Under the pieces are notes generated by a model. The model was not told the DNA's origin. It worked only from the letters and a program-made list of their open reading frames with translations, and did no database searches. Position numbers and translations under genes: made by a program. Below, piece after piece: positions 1-7,652 of a DNA stretch of 64,000 nucleotides (position 1 is its first letter; each line of letters opens with the position of its first letter). The DNA comes from Streptomyces sp. DG1A-41 (GTDB lineage: Bacteria; Actinomycetota; Actinomycetes; Streptomycetales; Streptomycetaceae), in NCBI RefSeq assembly GCF_037055355.1, contig NZ_CP146350.1, positions 2,689,001 through 2,753,000 of the forward strand. The letters run 5' to 3'.

Positions 1-258
1 CCCACCTCGATCCAAATGGGCTTCCGCATGGGCTGGAACGCGGCGGCACGCGCGCTCGGCCGCTGCCTCGCCCGGCACGGACGCCTTCCCCGGCCGCCGA
101 TCGACTGGCGCAAGACGGGCGGTCCGTGGTTCGGCAACCAGCTCATGACCCTGACCCTGCGCGGCCGCTCGGCACGGCTGCGACTGGAGCAGGCACGGGC
201 GCGGGAGGGAAAGGGCCCACGTCTGACGACGCTCCTGGACTCCGAGCTTGCCCCCTAA
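1..258 (+). CDS. C-terminal fragment of an unrecognised protein (5' end outside window)
   Basis: The frame is open from the left edge and closes with TAA at 256-258, so only the last 85 codons are visible. The fragment is basic and Arg-rich, with a Trp-containing segment (RKTGGPWFGNQLMTLTL) and a helical tail rich in Arg and Glu. I do not recognise the family. It is followed by 182 bp without a gene before the next start at 441, so it probably ends its own transcription unit. Codon bias is typical of the window, which supports a real gene. Confidence 0.55.
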   Translation, partial: PTSIQMGFRMGWNAAARALGRCLARHGRLPRPPIDWRKTGGPWFGNQLMTLTLRGRSARLRLEQARAREGKGPRLTTLLDSELAP

Positions 259-440
259 CGGGCCCGTTCCGCCCGTTTACCGCTGCTGTGACCGTGATGC
301 TCGTGACGCATCCCACAGCGAGCGTCAATCCTTGGCCACGACCTCGGTTCCCGCTCCCGGCGACGGCATGATGAGGCGGACCGTCCGCTTCCCCATCGAC
401 GGACCGCCGAACGCGCCCCACACGCCCGGGAGTCCCACCC

Positions 441-2402
441 TTGCCTGCGTCGACCGAGGAATCCGTACCGGAGGAGTCCCTGCCGGAGGGATCCGTACCC
501 TCCGAGGAACCCGCGCTGCTCTCCGTCGCCCTGGTCGGCGCCGGACCGCGCGGTACCAGCGTCCTGGAACGCCTCTGCGCCTCCGCCCCGGAACTCCTCC
601 CGCCCGGAGCCCGGCTGGCGGTCCATGTGGTCGACCCGGACCCGCCGGGCCCCGGCCGCGTCTGGCGTACCGACCAGTCGCCCGAGTTGCTGATGAACAC
701 CGTGGCCTGCCAGGTGACCTTGTTCACCGACGACAGCGTGGACTGCTCGGGCCCGATCCGCCCGGGCCCGAGCCTGTACGAGTGGGCGCGCGGCTCGCTC
801 GGCCCGGACGAGTACCCGACCCGGGCCCACTACGGCCGTTACCTGGAGTGGGTGTTCGCGCGGGTCGTACGGGACGCGCCGGCGACCGTGCGCGTCGAGA
901 CGCACCGGGCCCGCGCGGTCCGGCTCGACGACACCCCCGGCGGCCACCAGGCCCTCACCCTCGACGACGGCCGCACCCTGGACGGCCTGTCCGCCGTGGT
1001 CCTGGCCCAGGGGCACCTTCCGACGACCGCCGATCCGGCCCAGCGGCGCCTGGCGGCCCACGCCGCACGCCACGGCCTGCGCCACGTCCCGCCCGCCAAC
1101 CCGGCCGACGTCGACCTGTCCTCCGTACCGCCCGGCGAACCCGTCCTGCTACGCGGCCTCGGCCTCAACTTCTTCGACCACACGGCCCTGTTGACGACCG
1201 GCCGGGGCGGCCGATTCGTACGGGACGCCCAGGGCCTGCGCTATCTCCCCTCCGGCCGCGAACCGCGGCTGTACGCCGGTTCCCGGCGCGGCGTCCCGTA
1301 CCAGGCCCGCGGCGACAACGCGAAGGGGGCGTACGGGCGGCACGTCCCGTTGGTCCTCACACCGGAGGTGATCGCGGGCTTCCGCAAGCGCGCCGACTCC
1401 GGGGAGGCGCCCGACTTCCTGGCGGAGATATGGCCGTTGGTCGCGAAGGAGGTGGAGACGGTGTACTGCACCGCGCTGCTCCGGCGGGCCGGAGCCTGCG
1501 CGCGACGGTGTCAGGAGTTCACCGATCACTTCCTGTCCGTACCGCACGGCGCCCCCCAAGAGGCGGTGGTGCTCAGCGAGTTCGGCGTGACGGACGCCGG
1601 CCGCTGGTCCTGGGAGCGGATCTCCCGGCCGTATGCCGGACGGGACTTCGCGCACCCCGGCGAGTGGCGTGACTGGCTGCTGTCGTACCTGCGCGAGGAC
1701 GCCGCGCAGGCCGCCCTGGGCAATGTGCGCGGCCCGCTGAAGGCGGCCCTGGACGTGCTGCGCGACCTGCGCAACGAGCTCCGGCTGATCGTCGACCACG
1801 GCGGTCTCGCCGGCACCTCCCGCCGTGACCACCTGGACCGCTGGTACACCCCGCTCAACGCCTTCCTGTCCATCGGCCCGCCCCGGCGCCGCATCGAGGA
1901 GCTGGTGGCCCTGGTGGAGGCGGGCGTGGTGCGCGTGCTCGGGCCGCGCCTGAAGGTGACGGAGGTGGACGGAGCCTGGGCGGCGCACTCCCCCGACGTG
2001 CCGGGTTCGGCCGTCCGTGTGAGAACCCTCATAGAGGCCCGGCTACCGGAAACCGACCTGCGCAAAACAGCCGACGGGCTCCTCGCTGGACTGCTGCGGG
2101 CCGGGCAGTGCCGTCCGCACACCGTCGACGGTTATGAGACAGGCGGGTTGGATGTGACACCACGCCCTTATCACCTGATAGACCGTCAAGGTGTCCCGCA
2201 CACCAGGCGGTTCGCCTTCGGCGTGCCGACGGAGGGTGTGCACTGGGTGACGGCTGCGGGGGCTCGGCCTGGTGTGGATTCAGTCACGCTTTCGGACGCG
2301 GACGCGGTGGCGAGAGCGGCTCTGCGTGCGGTTGCGGCGGAAAGCGAGCCCCAACCGGAGGTAAACAGGTGGCCAAATGTTGAACTTGCAAGCATCTATT
2401 AG
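441..2402 (+). CDS. FAD/NAD(P)-binding protein
   Basis: A 653-residue protein beginning at TTG 441, with GGGAG about 8 nt upstream; no in-frame ATG or GTG lies before the conserved fold. Residues 1-25 are an acidic, low-complexity leader. A dinucleotide-binding motif GAGPRG sits at residues 33-38 in a beta-alpha-beta context (LLSVALVGAGPRGTSVLERL), the pattern of the FAD/NAD(P)-binding (NAD_binding_9-like) family. Length fits that family. Members of this fold include flavin oxidases and hydroxylases, but the substrate cannot be told from sequence. The stop codon overlaps an iron-box-like palindrome (2394-2412), so this gene ends where the DoxX promoter begins. A redox role in the cytoplasm is inferred. 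Confidence 0.8.
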   Translation: MPASTEESVPEESLPEGSVPSEEPALLSVALVGAGPRGTSVLERLCASAPELLPPGARLAVHVVDPDPPGPGRVWRTDQSPELLMNTVACQVTLFTDDSVDCSGPIRPGPSLYEWARGSLGPDEYPTRAHYGRYLEWVFARVVRDAPATVRVETHRARAVRLDDTPGGHQALTLDDGRTLDGLSAVVLAQGHLPTTADPAQRRLAAHAARHGLRHVPPANPADVDLSSVPPGEPVLLRGLGLNFFDHTALLTTGRGGRFVRDAQGLRYLPSGREPRLYAGSRRGVPYQARGDNAKGAYGRHVPLVLTPEVIAGFRKRADSGEAPDFLAEIWPLVAKEVETVYCTALLRRAGACARRCQEFTDHFLSVPHGAPQEAVVLSEFGVTDAGRWSWERISRPYAGRDFAHPGEWRDWLLSYLREDAAQAALGNVRGPLKAALDVLRDLRNELRLIVDHGGLAGTSRRDHLDRWYTPLNAFLSIGPPRRRIEELVALVEAGVVRVLGPRLKVTEVDGAWAAHSPDVPGSAVRVRTLIEARLPETDLRKTADGLLAGLLRAGQCRPHTVDGYETGGLDVTPRPYHLIDRQGVPHTRRFAFGVPTEGVHWVTAAGARPGVDSVTLSDADAVARAALRAVAAESEPQPEVNRWPNVELASIY

Positions 2403-2412
2403 GCACACCTAA
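2394..2412 (+). promoter_or_regulatory. Candidate iron box (DmdR/IdeR-type operator)
   Basis: The 19-bp site ends in TTAGGCACACCTAA. Against the actinobacterial iron-box consensus (TTAGG, TTAGGCTCA, CCTAA arms) I count 14 of 19 matches: the right three quarters fit well and the outer left arm is poor. A TATTAG -10-like hexamer (2397-2402) overlaps it. It lies about 70 bp upstream of the DoxX start. Iron-dependent repression of the DoxX gene is inferred. Confidence 0.5.
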
Positions 2413-2482
2413 CGTGGGTTACTCATCGGTCCTGTTCCCCGACCGGCCCTCACCTGGCCGGCCGACCGAAGGAGACCCCCAC

Positions 2483-2935
2483 ATGACCGCACGCCTCAAT
2501 GGCGCGCAGCCGTACGCTCTCGGACTGTTCCGGATCGTCATCGGCCTGCTCTTCGCCTGCCACGGCGCCGTCGCGCTCTTCGGTGTCCTCGGAGGTATGG
2601 ACGGCAAGGGCGGCACCGCGGCGACCGGTGCCTGGCCGAACTGGTACGCGGCCGTCATCGAACTCGTCGGCGGCACCCTGGTGCTGCTGGGCCTGGGCAC
2701 CCGCGCAGCGGCGTTCATCTCCTCCGGCGCAATGGCGTACGCGTACTTCAAGGTCCACCAGCCGCAGGGCCTGTGGCCGATCGAGAACAGCGGCGAGGGC
2801 GCGGCGATGTACTGCTGGTCCATGTTCCTGCTGATCTTCACGGGTTCCGGCGCGTTCGGTGTGGACCGGCTGCTGGCCAAGCGCACGTCGGCACAGGGAC
2901 GCCAGGCCACGGACCAGACGCCGGTGGCGGCCTGA
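2483..2935 (+). CDS. DoxX family membrane protein
   Basis: A 150-residue protein with four hydrophobic segments (about residues 10-35, 52-72, 76-94 and 108-127) and the DoxX layout: first helix LGLFRIVIGLLFACHGAVALFG, a loop with the conserved Trp-Tyr, and short cytosolic tails. ATG 2483 is chosen because GGAG lies at 2471-2474, 8 nt upstream; an in-frame GTG at 2414 would add a Pro-rich stretch with no ribosome site. DoxX proteins are small inner-membrane proteins, some linked to redox and thiol stress in actinobacteria. An iron-box-like palindrome upstream suggests metal control. A hairpin follows at 2962-2991. Confidence 0.85.
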   Translation: MTARLNGAQPYALGLFRIVIGLLFACHGAVALFGVLGGMDGKGGTAATGAWPNWYAAVIELVGGTLVLLGLGTRAAAFISSGAMAYAYFKVHQPQGLWPIENSGEGAAMYCWSMFLLIFTGSGAFGVDRLLAKRTSAQGRQATDQTPVAA

Positions 2936-2961
2936 GCCGCCCGGACAGCGCTGGGCAGAGC

Positions 2962-2991
2962 GGCGCCTTCCCTCGCATGAGGGAGGGCGCC
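2962..2991 (+). terminator. Hairpin terminator after DoxX
   Basis: A 13-bp GC-rich stem (GGCGCCTTCCCTC pairing with 2979-2991, one G-T pair) with a 4-nt GCAT loop, 26 bp past the DoxX stop. There is no long T tract, as is usual in Streptomyces. Confidence 0.7.
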
Positions 2992-3170
2992 ACTCTCGTT
3001 CGAGTGACGACTCGGTGCGAGGTGAACAGTCCGTACCGAACACACGAGCCCCCCATGAACCACCCGTCACACCCCAGGCGTACGCTGTATGGCTGTCATC
3101 GGCCACTCCTGCCGCTCCGCCGCGCCACCGCGGCACGGTCTGGCCCACGGGGGACAGACGGGGAGTTGCG

Positions 3171-3767
3171 GTGCTGGAGCACTTGGGGTCGCTGTTCGGC
3201 AGCCCATGGATCTACGCGGTGGTGGCCCTGTCGGTCCTGCTCGATGTGTTCCTGCCGGTGCTGCCCAGCGGTGTCCTGGTGATCACGGCGGCGACGGCGG
3301 CGGCCGCGGGTTCGGCGGCCGACGTGCCCGACATCCTGGCGCTGACCCTCTGCGCGGCCACCGCTTCCGTCCTGGGCGACCTGGCCGCCTACCGCCTCGC
3401 CTGGCGCGGCGGCGACCGTCTGGACCGGGCGATCTCCCGCTCCCGGCGCCTGACCACCGCGCAGGAACGTCTCGGCGCGGCCCTCGCGCGGGGCGGCGGC
3501 GCCCTCGTCGTCCTCGCCCGCTTCGCGCCCGCCGGCCGCTCGGTCGTCTCCCTCGGCGCGGGCGCCGCCCACCGCCGCGCCCGCGACTTCCTCCCCTGGT
3601 CGGCCCTGGCGGGTCTGACCTGGGCCGCGTACAGCGTCGCCCTCGGCTACTTCGGCGCCCACTGGCTGGGCGCGAGCTGGCTGGGGACGGCGGTGTCGGT
3701 GGGGGCGCTGTTCGGGGCGGGGGCGGGGGCGGCGTACCTCATGCGCAGGGAGCCGCAGGCGTCGTAA
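3171..3767 (+). CDS. DedA family membrane protein
   Basis: A 198-residue protein with about five hydrophobic segments. It shows the DedA signature near residue 115 (ARFAPAGRSVVSLGAG, corresponding to the usual F-x-R-F-x-P-x-x-R motif) and an early re-entrant segment (LLDVFLPVLPSG, residues 22-33). GTG 3171 is preceded by GGGGAG at 3160-3165. The family comprises polytopic membrane proteins, some of which flip undecaprenyl phosphate or phospholipids and support envelope homeostasis. A second DedA gene lies at 9363, so the window holds two paralogues. The upstream 234 bp carry the DoxX terminator and little else recognisable. Confidence 0.85.
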   Translation: MLEHLGSLFGSPWIYAVVALSVLLDVFLPVLPSGVLVITAATAAAAGSAADVPDILALTLCAATASVLGDLAAYRLAWRGGDRLDRAISRSRRLTTAQERLGAALARGGGALVVLARFAPAGRSVVSLGAGAAHRRARDFLPWSALAGLTWAAYSVALGYFGAHWLGASWLGTAVSVGALFGAGAGAAYLMRREPQAS

Positions 3768-3783
3768 GACCAGGGGTCCGAGG

Positions 3784-4023
3784 TCAGCCGGCCCTGGCTT
3801 CCCGCCGAGCCCCGGCGCCACGGATCTCGAGCCCGTCCAGCAACTCGGCCGTGGCCTGCGCGATGGTCTCCACGGCGCGGTCGAACACCTCCTGGTTGTG
3901 AGCGGCGGGGGCACGGAAACCCGAAACCTTCCGCACGTACTGCAACGCGGCAGCCCGAATGTCCGCCTCCGTGGCCTCTTCGGGCATCGCGGGCGGACGA
4001 AGGGTCTTGATACTCCGGCACAT
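3784..4023 (-). CDS. DUF2277 family protein
   Basis: A 79-residue protein starting MCRSIKTLRPP and containing RAAALQYVRKVSGFRAP, the hallmark of the DUF2277 family (Met-Cys-Arg start, then a conserved helix with QYVRKVSG). Length matches the family. The longer in-frame extension to 4455 is rejected because the family begins at this Met and the extension crosses another gene. The protein is small, soluble and helical; its function is unknown. It runs convergently to the DedA gene, with 16 bp between stops. Confidence 0.85.
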   Translation of the reverse strand: MCRSIKTLRPPAMPEEATEADIRAAALQYVRKVSGFRAPAAHNQEVFDRAVETIAQATAELLDGLEIRGAGARREARAG

Positions 4024-4125
4024 GCCCCCAGTCTCGCCCCTGCGGCCCCTCCACGGGGAACAAACCAGGAACACTCGTTCGCATGAACCACGGGAACGAA
4101 CTCGCCCGCCCAATTCGAACAGGCG

Positions 4126-4131
4126 TATCAT
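4126..4131 (+). promoter_or_regulatory. -10 box of a probable leaderless gene
   Basis: TATCAT ends 6 nt before the GTG at 4138, and no ribosome-binding site is present. Leaderless transcription of the 4138 gene is inferred. Confidence 0.55.
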
Positions 4132-4137
4132 TGGGTC

Positions 4138-4491
4138 GTGGCAACGACCTATGACTTTCCGAGTGACCTCCTCGCCGGTCAGGAGGAACTCCATCAGGTC
4201 CGGGCCGAATTGTCGGCCCTGCTGAAGCGGCTCCCCTGGTCGGTGGAACCGCTGGACGGCTTCAGCGACGACAAAGGCTGGCGCAAGGTGGAGCGCCCCG
4301 CCTCCCCCGGCTGGACAGCCGACGAACAGGCCGAAGTGGAGAAGCTCCGGCGGCGTGAACACGAGCTCGCGGTGTTCGTCAGCACGCACCGCTACTGGTC
4401 CGAACTCTCCGGCACCGAGCGGGTGTCGGCCCGCTCGGCGCTGAAACACGCGCACGAGGCTCCGCCGGAGGAGACCGGCGGAGCCTCATAG
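4138..4491 (+). CDS. Hypothetical helical protein
   Basis: A 117-residue protein, unrecognised. It is charged and mostly helical: residues 12-30 (AGQEELHQVRAELSALLKR) and 61-80 (DEQAEVEKLRRREHELAV) look like two amphipathic, possibly coiled-coil helices around a Pro/Trp loop. It has no signal or membrane segment. GTG 4138 has no Shine-Dalgarno but sits behind a TATCAT box, fitting a leaderless mRNA. A perfect 13-bp hairpin (4456-4487) lies inside the last codons, so terminator and C-terminus share the same bases. It is convergent with the DUF305 gene, 18 bp between stops. Confidence 0.7.
   Translation: MATTYDFPSDLLAGQEELHQVRAELSALLKRLPWSVEPLDGFSDDKGWRKVERPASPGWTADEQAEVEKLRRREHELAVFVSTHRYWSELSGTERVSARSALKHAHEAPPEETGGAS
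4456..4487 (+). terminator. Hairpin embedded in the 3' end of the 4138 gene
   Basis: Left arm GAGGCTCCGCCGG (4456-4468), 6-nt loop, perfect right arm 4475-4487, two bases before the TAG stop. It lies between convergent genes and could serve both strands. Confidence 0.6.
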
Positions 4492-4509
4492 CGGCTGTGC
4501 GACTGAACG

Positions 4510-5169
4510 TCAGCCGCTCTTGCCGAGCAGCTTGTTCATCTCGCCGATCTCGGCGTTCTGAGCGGTGACGATGTCGTCGGCCATGGCCTTGGCGGGGCCG
4601 TGGCGACCCTTGCTCTTCTCGGTGGTGGCCATCTCCACCGCACCCTCGTGGTGCTCGACCATCAGGGTCAGGAACTTGGTGTCGAAGGCCTTGCCCGAGG
4701 ACTTCTCCAGTGCGGCCATGTCCGCGTCGTCCATCATCCCGGGCATCCCGGAGTGACCCGAGGCCGAGTGGTCCATGCCGCCCCCGGCCTCGGGAACGTC
4801 CTCGCCCCAGGCCTTCAGCCAGCCGGTCATGACCCTGATCTCCGGGTCCTGCGCCTTCTCGATCCGCGCCGCGAGGTCCTTGACAGCACCGGAGGCGGCC
4901 CGGCCGTCGGCCAGCCGTGCCATCTCCAGCGCCTGCCGGTGGTGCGGGATCATGCCCTGCGCGAAGGAGACGTCCTGGGCGTTGTGGGCACCGGCGGTGG
5001 CACCGGCCCCATCACCGGCGGACGGGGAGGCGGATGCGGAGGCGTGCGCGTCGTGCCCGCTGCCGCTGCTGTCACCACCGTCCCCGCCACAGGCGGCGAG
5101 GACGACCGCGGCGCCGGCCGTCGCCGCGACGAGGACGGCCCGACGAGTGAGGGTACGAACACTGCTCAT
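4510..5169 (-). CDS. DUF305 lipoprotein, possible copper-binding
   Basis: A 219-residue lipoprotein. The signal peptide has the lipobox LAAC with Cys27. The DUF305 domain fills residues about 62-219 and is built from two similar halves, each with a His-His pair in a helix: MIPHHRQALEMA (His76-77) and MVEHHEGAVEMA (His173-174). The linker at residues 129-150 is rich in Met and His (GMDHSASGHSGMPGMM), resembling copper-binding stretches. ATG 5169 has AGGAG 9 nt upstream; longer in-frame extensions are rejected. The DUF6153 gene lies 101 bp upstream on the same strand. Family members bind or handle metals in the envelope; the metal here is inferred. Confidence 0.85.
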   Translation of the reverse strand: MSSVRTLTRRAVLVAATAGAAVVLAACGGDGGDSSGSGHDAHASASASPSAGDGAGATAGAHNAQDVSFAQGMIPHHRQALEMARLADGRAASGAVKDLAARIEKAQDPEIRVMTGWLKAWGEDVPEAGGGMDHSASGHSGMPGMMDDADMAALEKSSGKAFDTKFLTLMVEHHEGAVEMATTEKSKGRHGPAKAMADDIVTAQNAEIGEMNKLLGKSG

Positions 5170-5270
5170 ACGTGAACTCCTGCTTCTGCTGCTGCTTTTA
5201 CTCCTGACGGATTCCGGACACGGCGACGCACCGCACCGGCGCTGACGCCGACACGGCACGTGCGAGGTGT

Positions 5271-5702
5271 CTAAATCCGCAGAAGCTGGAGTTCGGCGAG
5301 GGAGGGCGGGGCACGCGCACTTTCCGGCTCCACAACCACGCCCGCCCGTACGGCGCCCTCCGGCCCGCACCCGGAAACCGGGTCGGCGACAAGCGAGGGC
5401 AACACCGGCCCGCCCCCGACGGCACCGGAGGCACAGGTCGCGTCGGCATGCTGGACATGCCCACCACCACAGTGCCCGTCCTGCACCTCGGAACCGAGCG
5501 GGCCGACCTGCCCGTGCCCACACGCCATGGCCTGGACATGCGTCTGCTGCGTACCCATGGGGAGCACGTGCTCCTGCTGCGGAACACCACCCCCGGGCGC
5601 CAGCCCGTGCATCCCCAGCAGCCCCACGAACAGCCCCAGCACAGCCAGCACACGCCACGACGGGGCGGCTGCTCGCAAGGCGCGCTGTAGGGAGCTGTTC
5701 AC
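5271..5702 (-). CDS. DUF6153-like secreted/membrane His-Cys-rich protein
   Basis: A 143-residue protein with one N-terminal hydrophobic segment (WRVLAVLGLFVGLLGMHGL) followed by a His/Cys-rich domain containing MACGHGQ, HCGGGHVQH and ATCASG. This is the layout of the DUF6153 family, which is often next to DUF305 genes. GTG 5702 is chosen because a TACGAT box (5710-5715) lies exactly 7 nt upstream and no ribosome site exists; ATG 5711 in the same frame overlaps that box. The cluster of His and Cys residues outside the membrane suggests metal binding (inference). It probably forms a transcription unit with the DUF305 gene. Confidence 0.65.
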   Translation of the reverse strand: MNSSLQRALRAAAPSWRVLAVLGLFVGLLGMHGLAPGGGVPQQEHVLPMGTQQTHVQAMACGHGQVGPLGSEVQDGHCGGGHVQHADATCASGAVGGGPVLPSLVADPVSGCGPEGAVRAGVVVEPESARAPPSLAELQLLRI

Positions 5703-5709
5703 GACGCCC

Positions 5710-5715
5710 ATCGTA
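5710..5715 (-). promoter_or_regulatory. -10 box of a probable leaderless gene
   Basis: TACGAT on the minus strand ends 7 nt before GTG 5702. Leaderless transcription of the DUF6153-like gene is inferred. Confidence 0.5.
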
Positions 5716-5862
5716 GAGGGCACCCCGGACGGACACGCGGGCCCCCGCCAGACGTGCGGCCATCCGTACCCCGATCGAGTGAACCAGTTCGGCCTTCTAC
5801 AACTGCACTTCACCTCCACAGGTCGTACACCCGCACGTCACGAATGATCCCGAGGGGAACCC

Positions 5863-6402
5863 ATGAGTCAGCAGCACCCGCAGCAGCCGAACCAGCCCTA
5901 CCCGCCGCAGCAGCCGGGGTACGGCGCACCGGCGCCCCAGCCGCCGAAGAAGCGCAGCGTCGGCAAGATCGCAGGCCTCGGCTGCGCGGGCATCATCGCC
6001 CTCTTCGTCATCGCCGGCATCGCCACGAGCGGAGGAAGCGACGACAGCGGTGACACCTCGAACAAGGACAAGGCAGTCGCCGCCGACAGCAAGCCCAAGA
6101 AGGCCGAGCCGGCCGACGAGAAGCCCCAGGCCGAGCAGTTCCGGGCCTGCGTCGCCGAGAACGGCACGGACACCGAGAAGGCCGCGGTCAAGCACGTCAC
6201 CAAGGTGACCGGCGCGGACAAGCGCAACGACATCCTCGACTCCGCGGAAGTCTTCACCGACTTCACCGGCGGCCTGATGGGCCCGCACCAGGGCGAGGGC
6301 AAGCTCATCGCTTCGGCGTTCACGTCGTGCTACGAGTCCAAGAACGGCCTGGTGACGGTGTACGACAAGGACGGCGAGCTGCTCGCCACCGCGAACTACT
6401 GA
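5863..6402 (+). CDS. Single-pass membrane protein with Pro/Gln-rich N-terminus
   Basis: A 179-residue protein. Residues 1-33 are a cytosolic Pro/Gln-rich segment (QQPNQPYPPQQPGYGAPAPQPP), residues about 40-56 form one transmembrane helix (GLGCAGIIALFVIAGIA), and the rest is a charged extracellular domain with two Cys (residues about 99 and 157) that could form a disulfide. ATG 5863 has GAGGGGA 6-12 nt upstream. This architecture is common in Streptomyces proteins of unknown role. A strong terminator follows at 6413-6446. Confidence 0.75.
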   Translation: MSQQHPQQPNQPYPPQQPGYGAPAPQPPKKRSVGKIAGLGCAGIIALFVIAGIATSGGSDDSGDTSNKDKAVAADSKPKKAEPADEKPQAEQFRACVAENGTDTEKAAVKHVTKVTGADKRNDILDSAEVFTDFTGGLMGPHQGEGKLIASAFTSCYESKNGLVTVYDKDGELLATANY

Positions 6403-6412
6403 TCCCACGCCG

Positions 6413-6446
6413 AGAGGCCTTCCGGGAAACTCCCCGGAAGGCCTCT
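6413..6446 (+). terminator. Perfect 14-bp hairpin terminator
   Basis: Arms 6413-6426 (AGAGGCCTTCCGGG) and 6433-6446 are perfect complements around a 6-nt loop, 11 bp past the stop of the 5863 gene. It also lies just 3' of the minus-strand tRNA, so it may serve both. Confidence 0.8.
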
Positions 6447-6454
6447 GAACCATG

Positions 6455-6526
<72 letters not shown>

Positions 6527-6726
6527 GGCTCCCGGGCCATGCGCCCAGAACGAGTCGACAGCCTACATTGCCCGGGGCACGGTCCCGCAAACCCGTATCC
6601 GTGGGCTGGTCCGGGGGATAACCCCACCTGTGATCCGGGAGTGGCCCGGATCCCCCGGCGGGTCCTGGATCCATACGGTCGTGGAGCGCCCGAGAGCGCT
6701 CGTCGTCCGTACAGGGGGAGATCGTC

Positions 6727-7578
6727 ATGACCCGCAGCACCCGCACCACCGGCACCACCCGCAAAGTCCCTGCCCGCGCGGTCGCCGTCGCCGGTGCCGT
6801 AGTGGTGCTCGTCGGCGGTCTCAGCGCCTGCGGCGCGTCCGCCGGGGACGACAAGGACCCCGATCGCCGGTCCTTCGGCCTCCAGAGCCGCACGCTCACC
6901 GTCGACTCCGACGACTCGGCCCTCGAGATCGTCGCCGCCGACAAGAACCCGGCAGGCAAGATCGAGGTCACCCGGTGGTTCCAGGGCTCGGTCGTCGTCG
7001 GCAAGGAGCCCAAGGTCACCTGGACCATGCGGGACGACCGGCTGGTGCTGCGGCTGAGGTGCTCCGGCGTCGTCGTCGACTGCTCGGCCAAGCACCGCAT
7101 CGAGGTACCCCGAGGCGTCACCGTGCAGGTCCAGGACGGCGACGGCAGCGTGCGCGCCCGCGGTTTCCGGGACCCGCTGAGCATCCGCACGGGCGACGGT
7201 TCGGTCCGTGTCACCGGCTCCACCGGCCCCCTGCACATCCGCACGGGCGACGGCTCCGTCCGCGTCACCGACGCCACCGGCCCGCTGCGGATGCGCACCG
7301 GCGACGGATCCATCCGGGCGAACGTCTCCTCCCGTGACGTCCGTACCCACACCGCAGACGGCTCGGTCCGCCTGGAGTTCGGCGCCGTACCGGACCGCGT
7401 GGAGTCCCGCAGCGGCGACGGTTCCGTGAGCATCGCGCTGCCCAGGGCCGCCTACCGCGTGACGACCGAGACCGGTGACGGCGGCGTGGATGTGTCCGTC
7501 CCCCGCGACGAGAGCAGCTCCCATGTGGTGTCCGCCCACACCGGCGACGGCAAAGTGACTGTCCGAACGGCGAACTAA
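6727..7578 (+). CDS. DUF4097 lipoprotein with GDGS repeats
   Basis: A 283-residue lipoprotein with lipobox LSAC (Cys35). From residue about 130 the protein is a run of short beta repeats spaced about 18-20 residues, each with GDGS or GDG: DGDGSVRARG, TGDGSVRVTG, TGDGSVRVTD, TGDGSIRAN, ADGSVRLEF, SGDGSVSIA, TGDGGVDVS, TGDGKVTVRT. Such a pattern fits the DUF4097 right-handed beta-solenoid-like domain found in putative adhesins. ATG 6727 has GGGGGAGA upstream. It is probably anchored outside the cytoplasmic membrane; its partner is unknown. Confidence 0.85.
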   Translation: MTRSTRTTGTTRKVPARAVAVAGAVVVLVGGLSACGASAGDDKDPDRRSFGLQSRTLTVDSDDSALEIVAADKNPAGKIEVTRWFQGSVVVGKEPKVTWTMRDDRLVLRLRCSGVVVDCSAKHRIEVPRGVTVQVQDGDGSVRARGFRDPLSIRTGDGSVRVTGSTGPLHIRTGDGSVRVTDATGPLRMRTGDGSIRANVSSRDVRTHTADGSVRLEFGAVPDRVESRSGDGSVSIALPRAAYRVTTETGDGGVDVSVPRDESSSHVVSAHTGDGKVTVRTAN

Positions 7579-7652
7579 CCGGCCCGTGTGTTCGTCCTTA
7601 ACCGGTGGGAGAATGACACCGGGCAGGGTGGACAACAGCACGGGAGAGGGAT

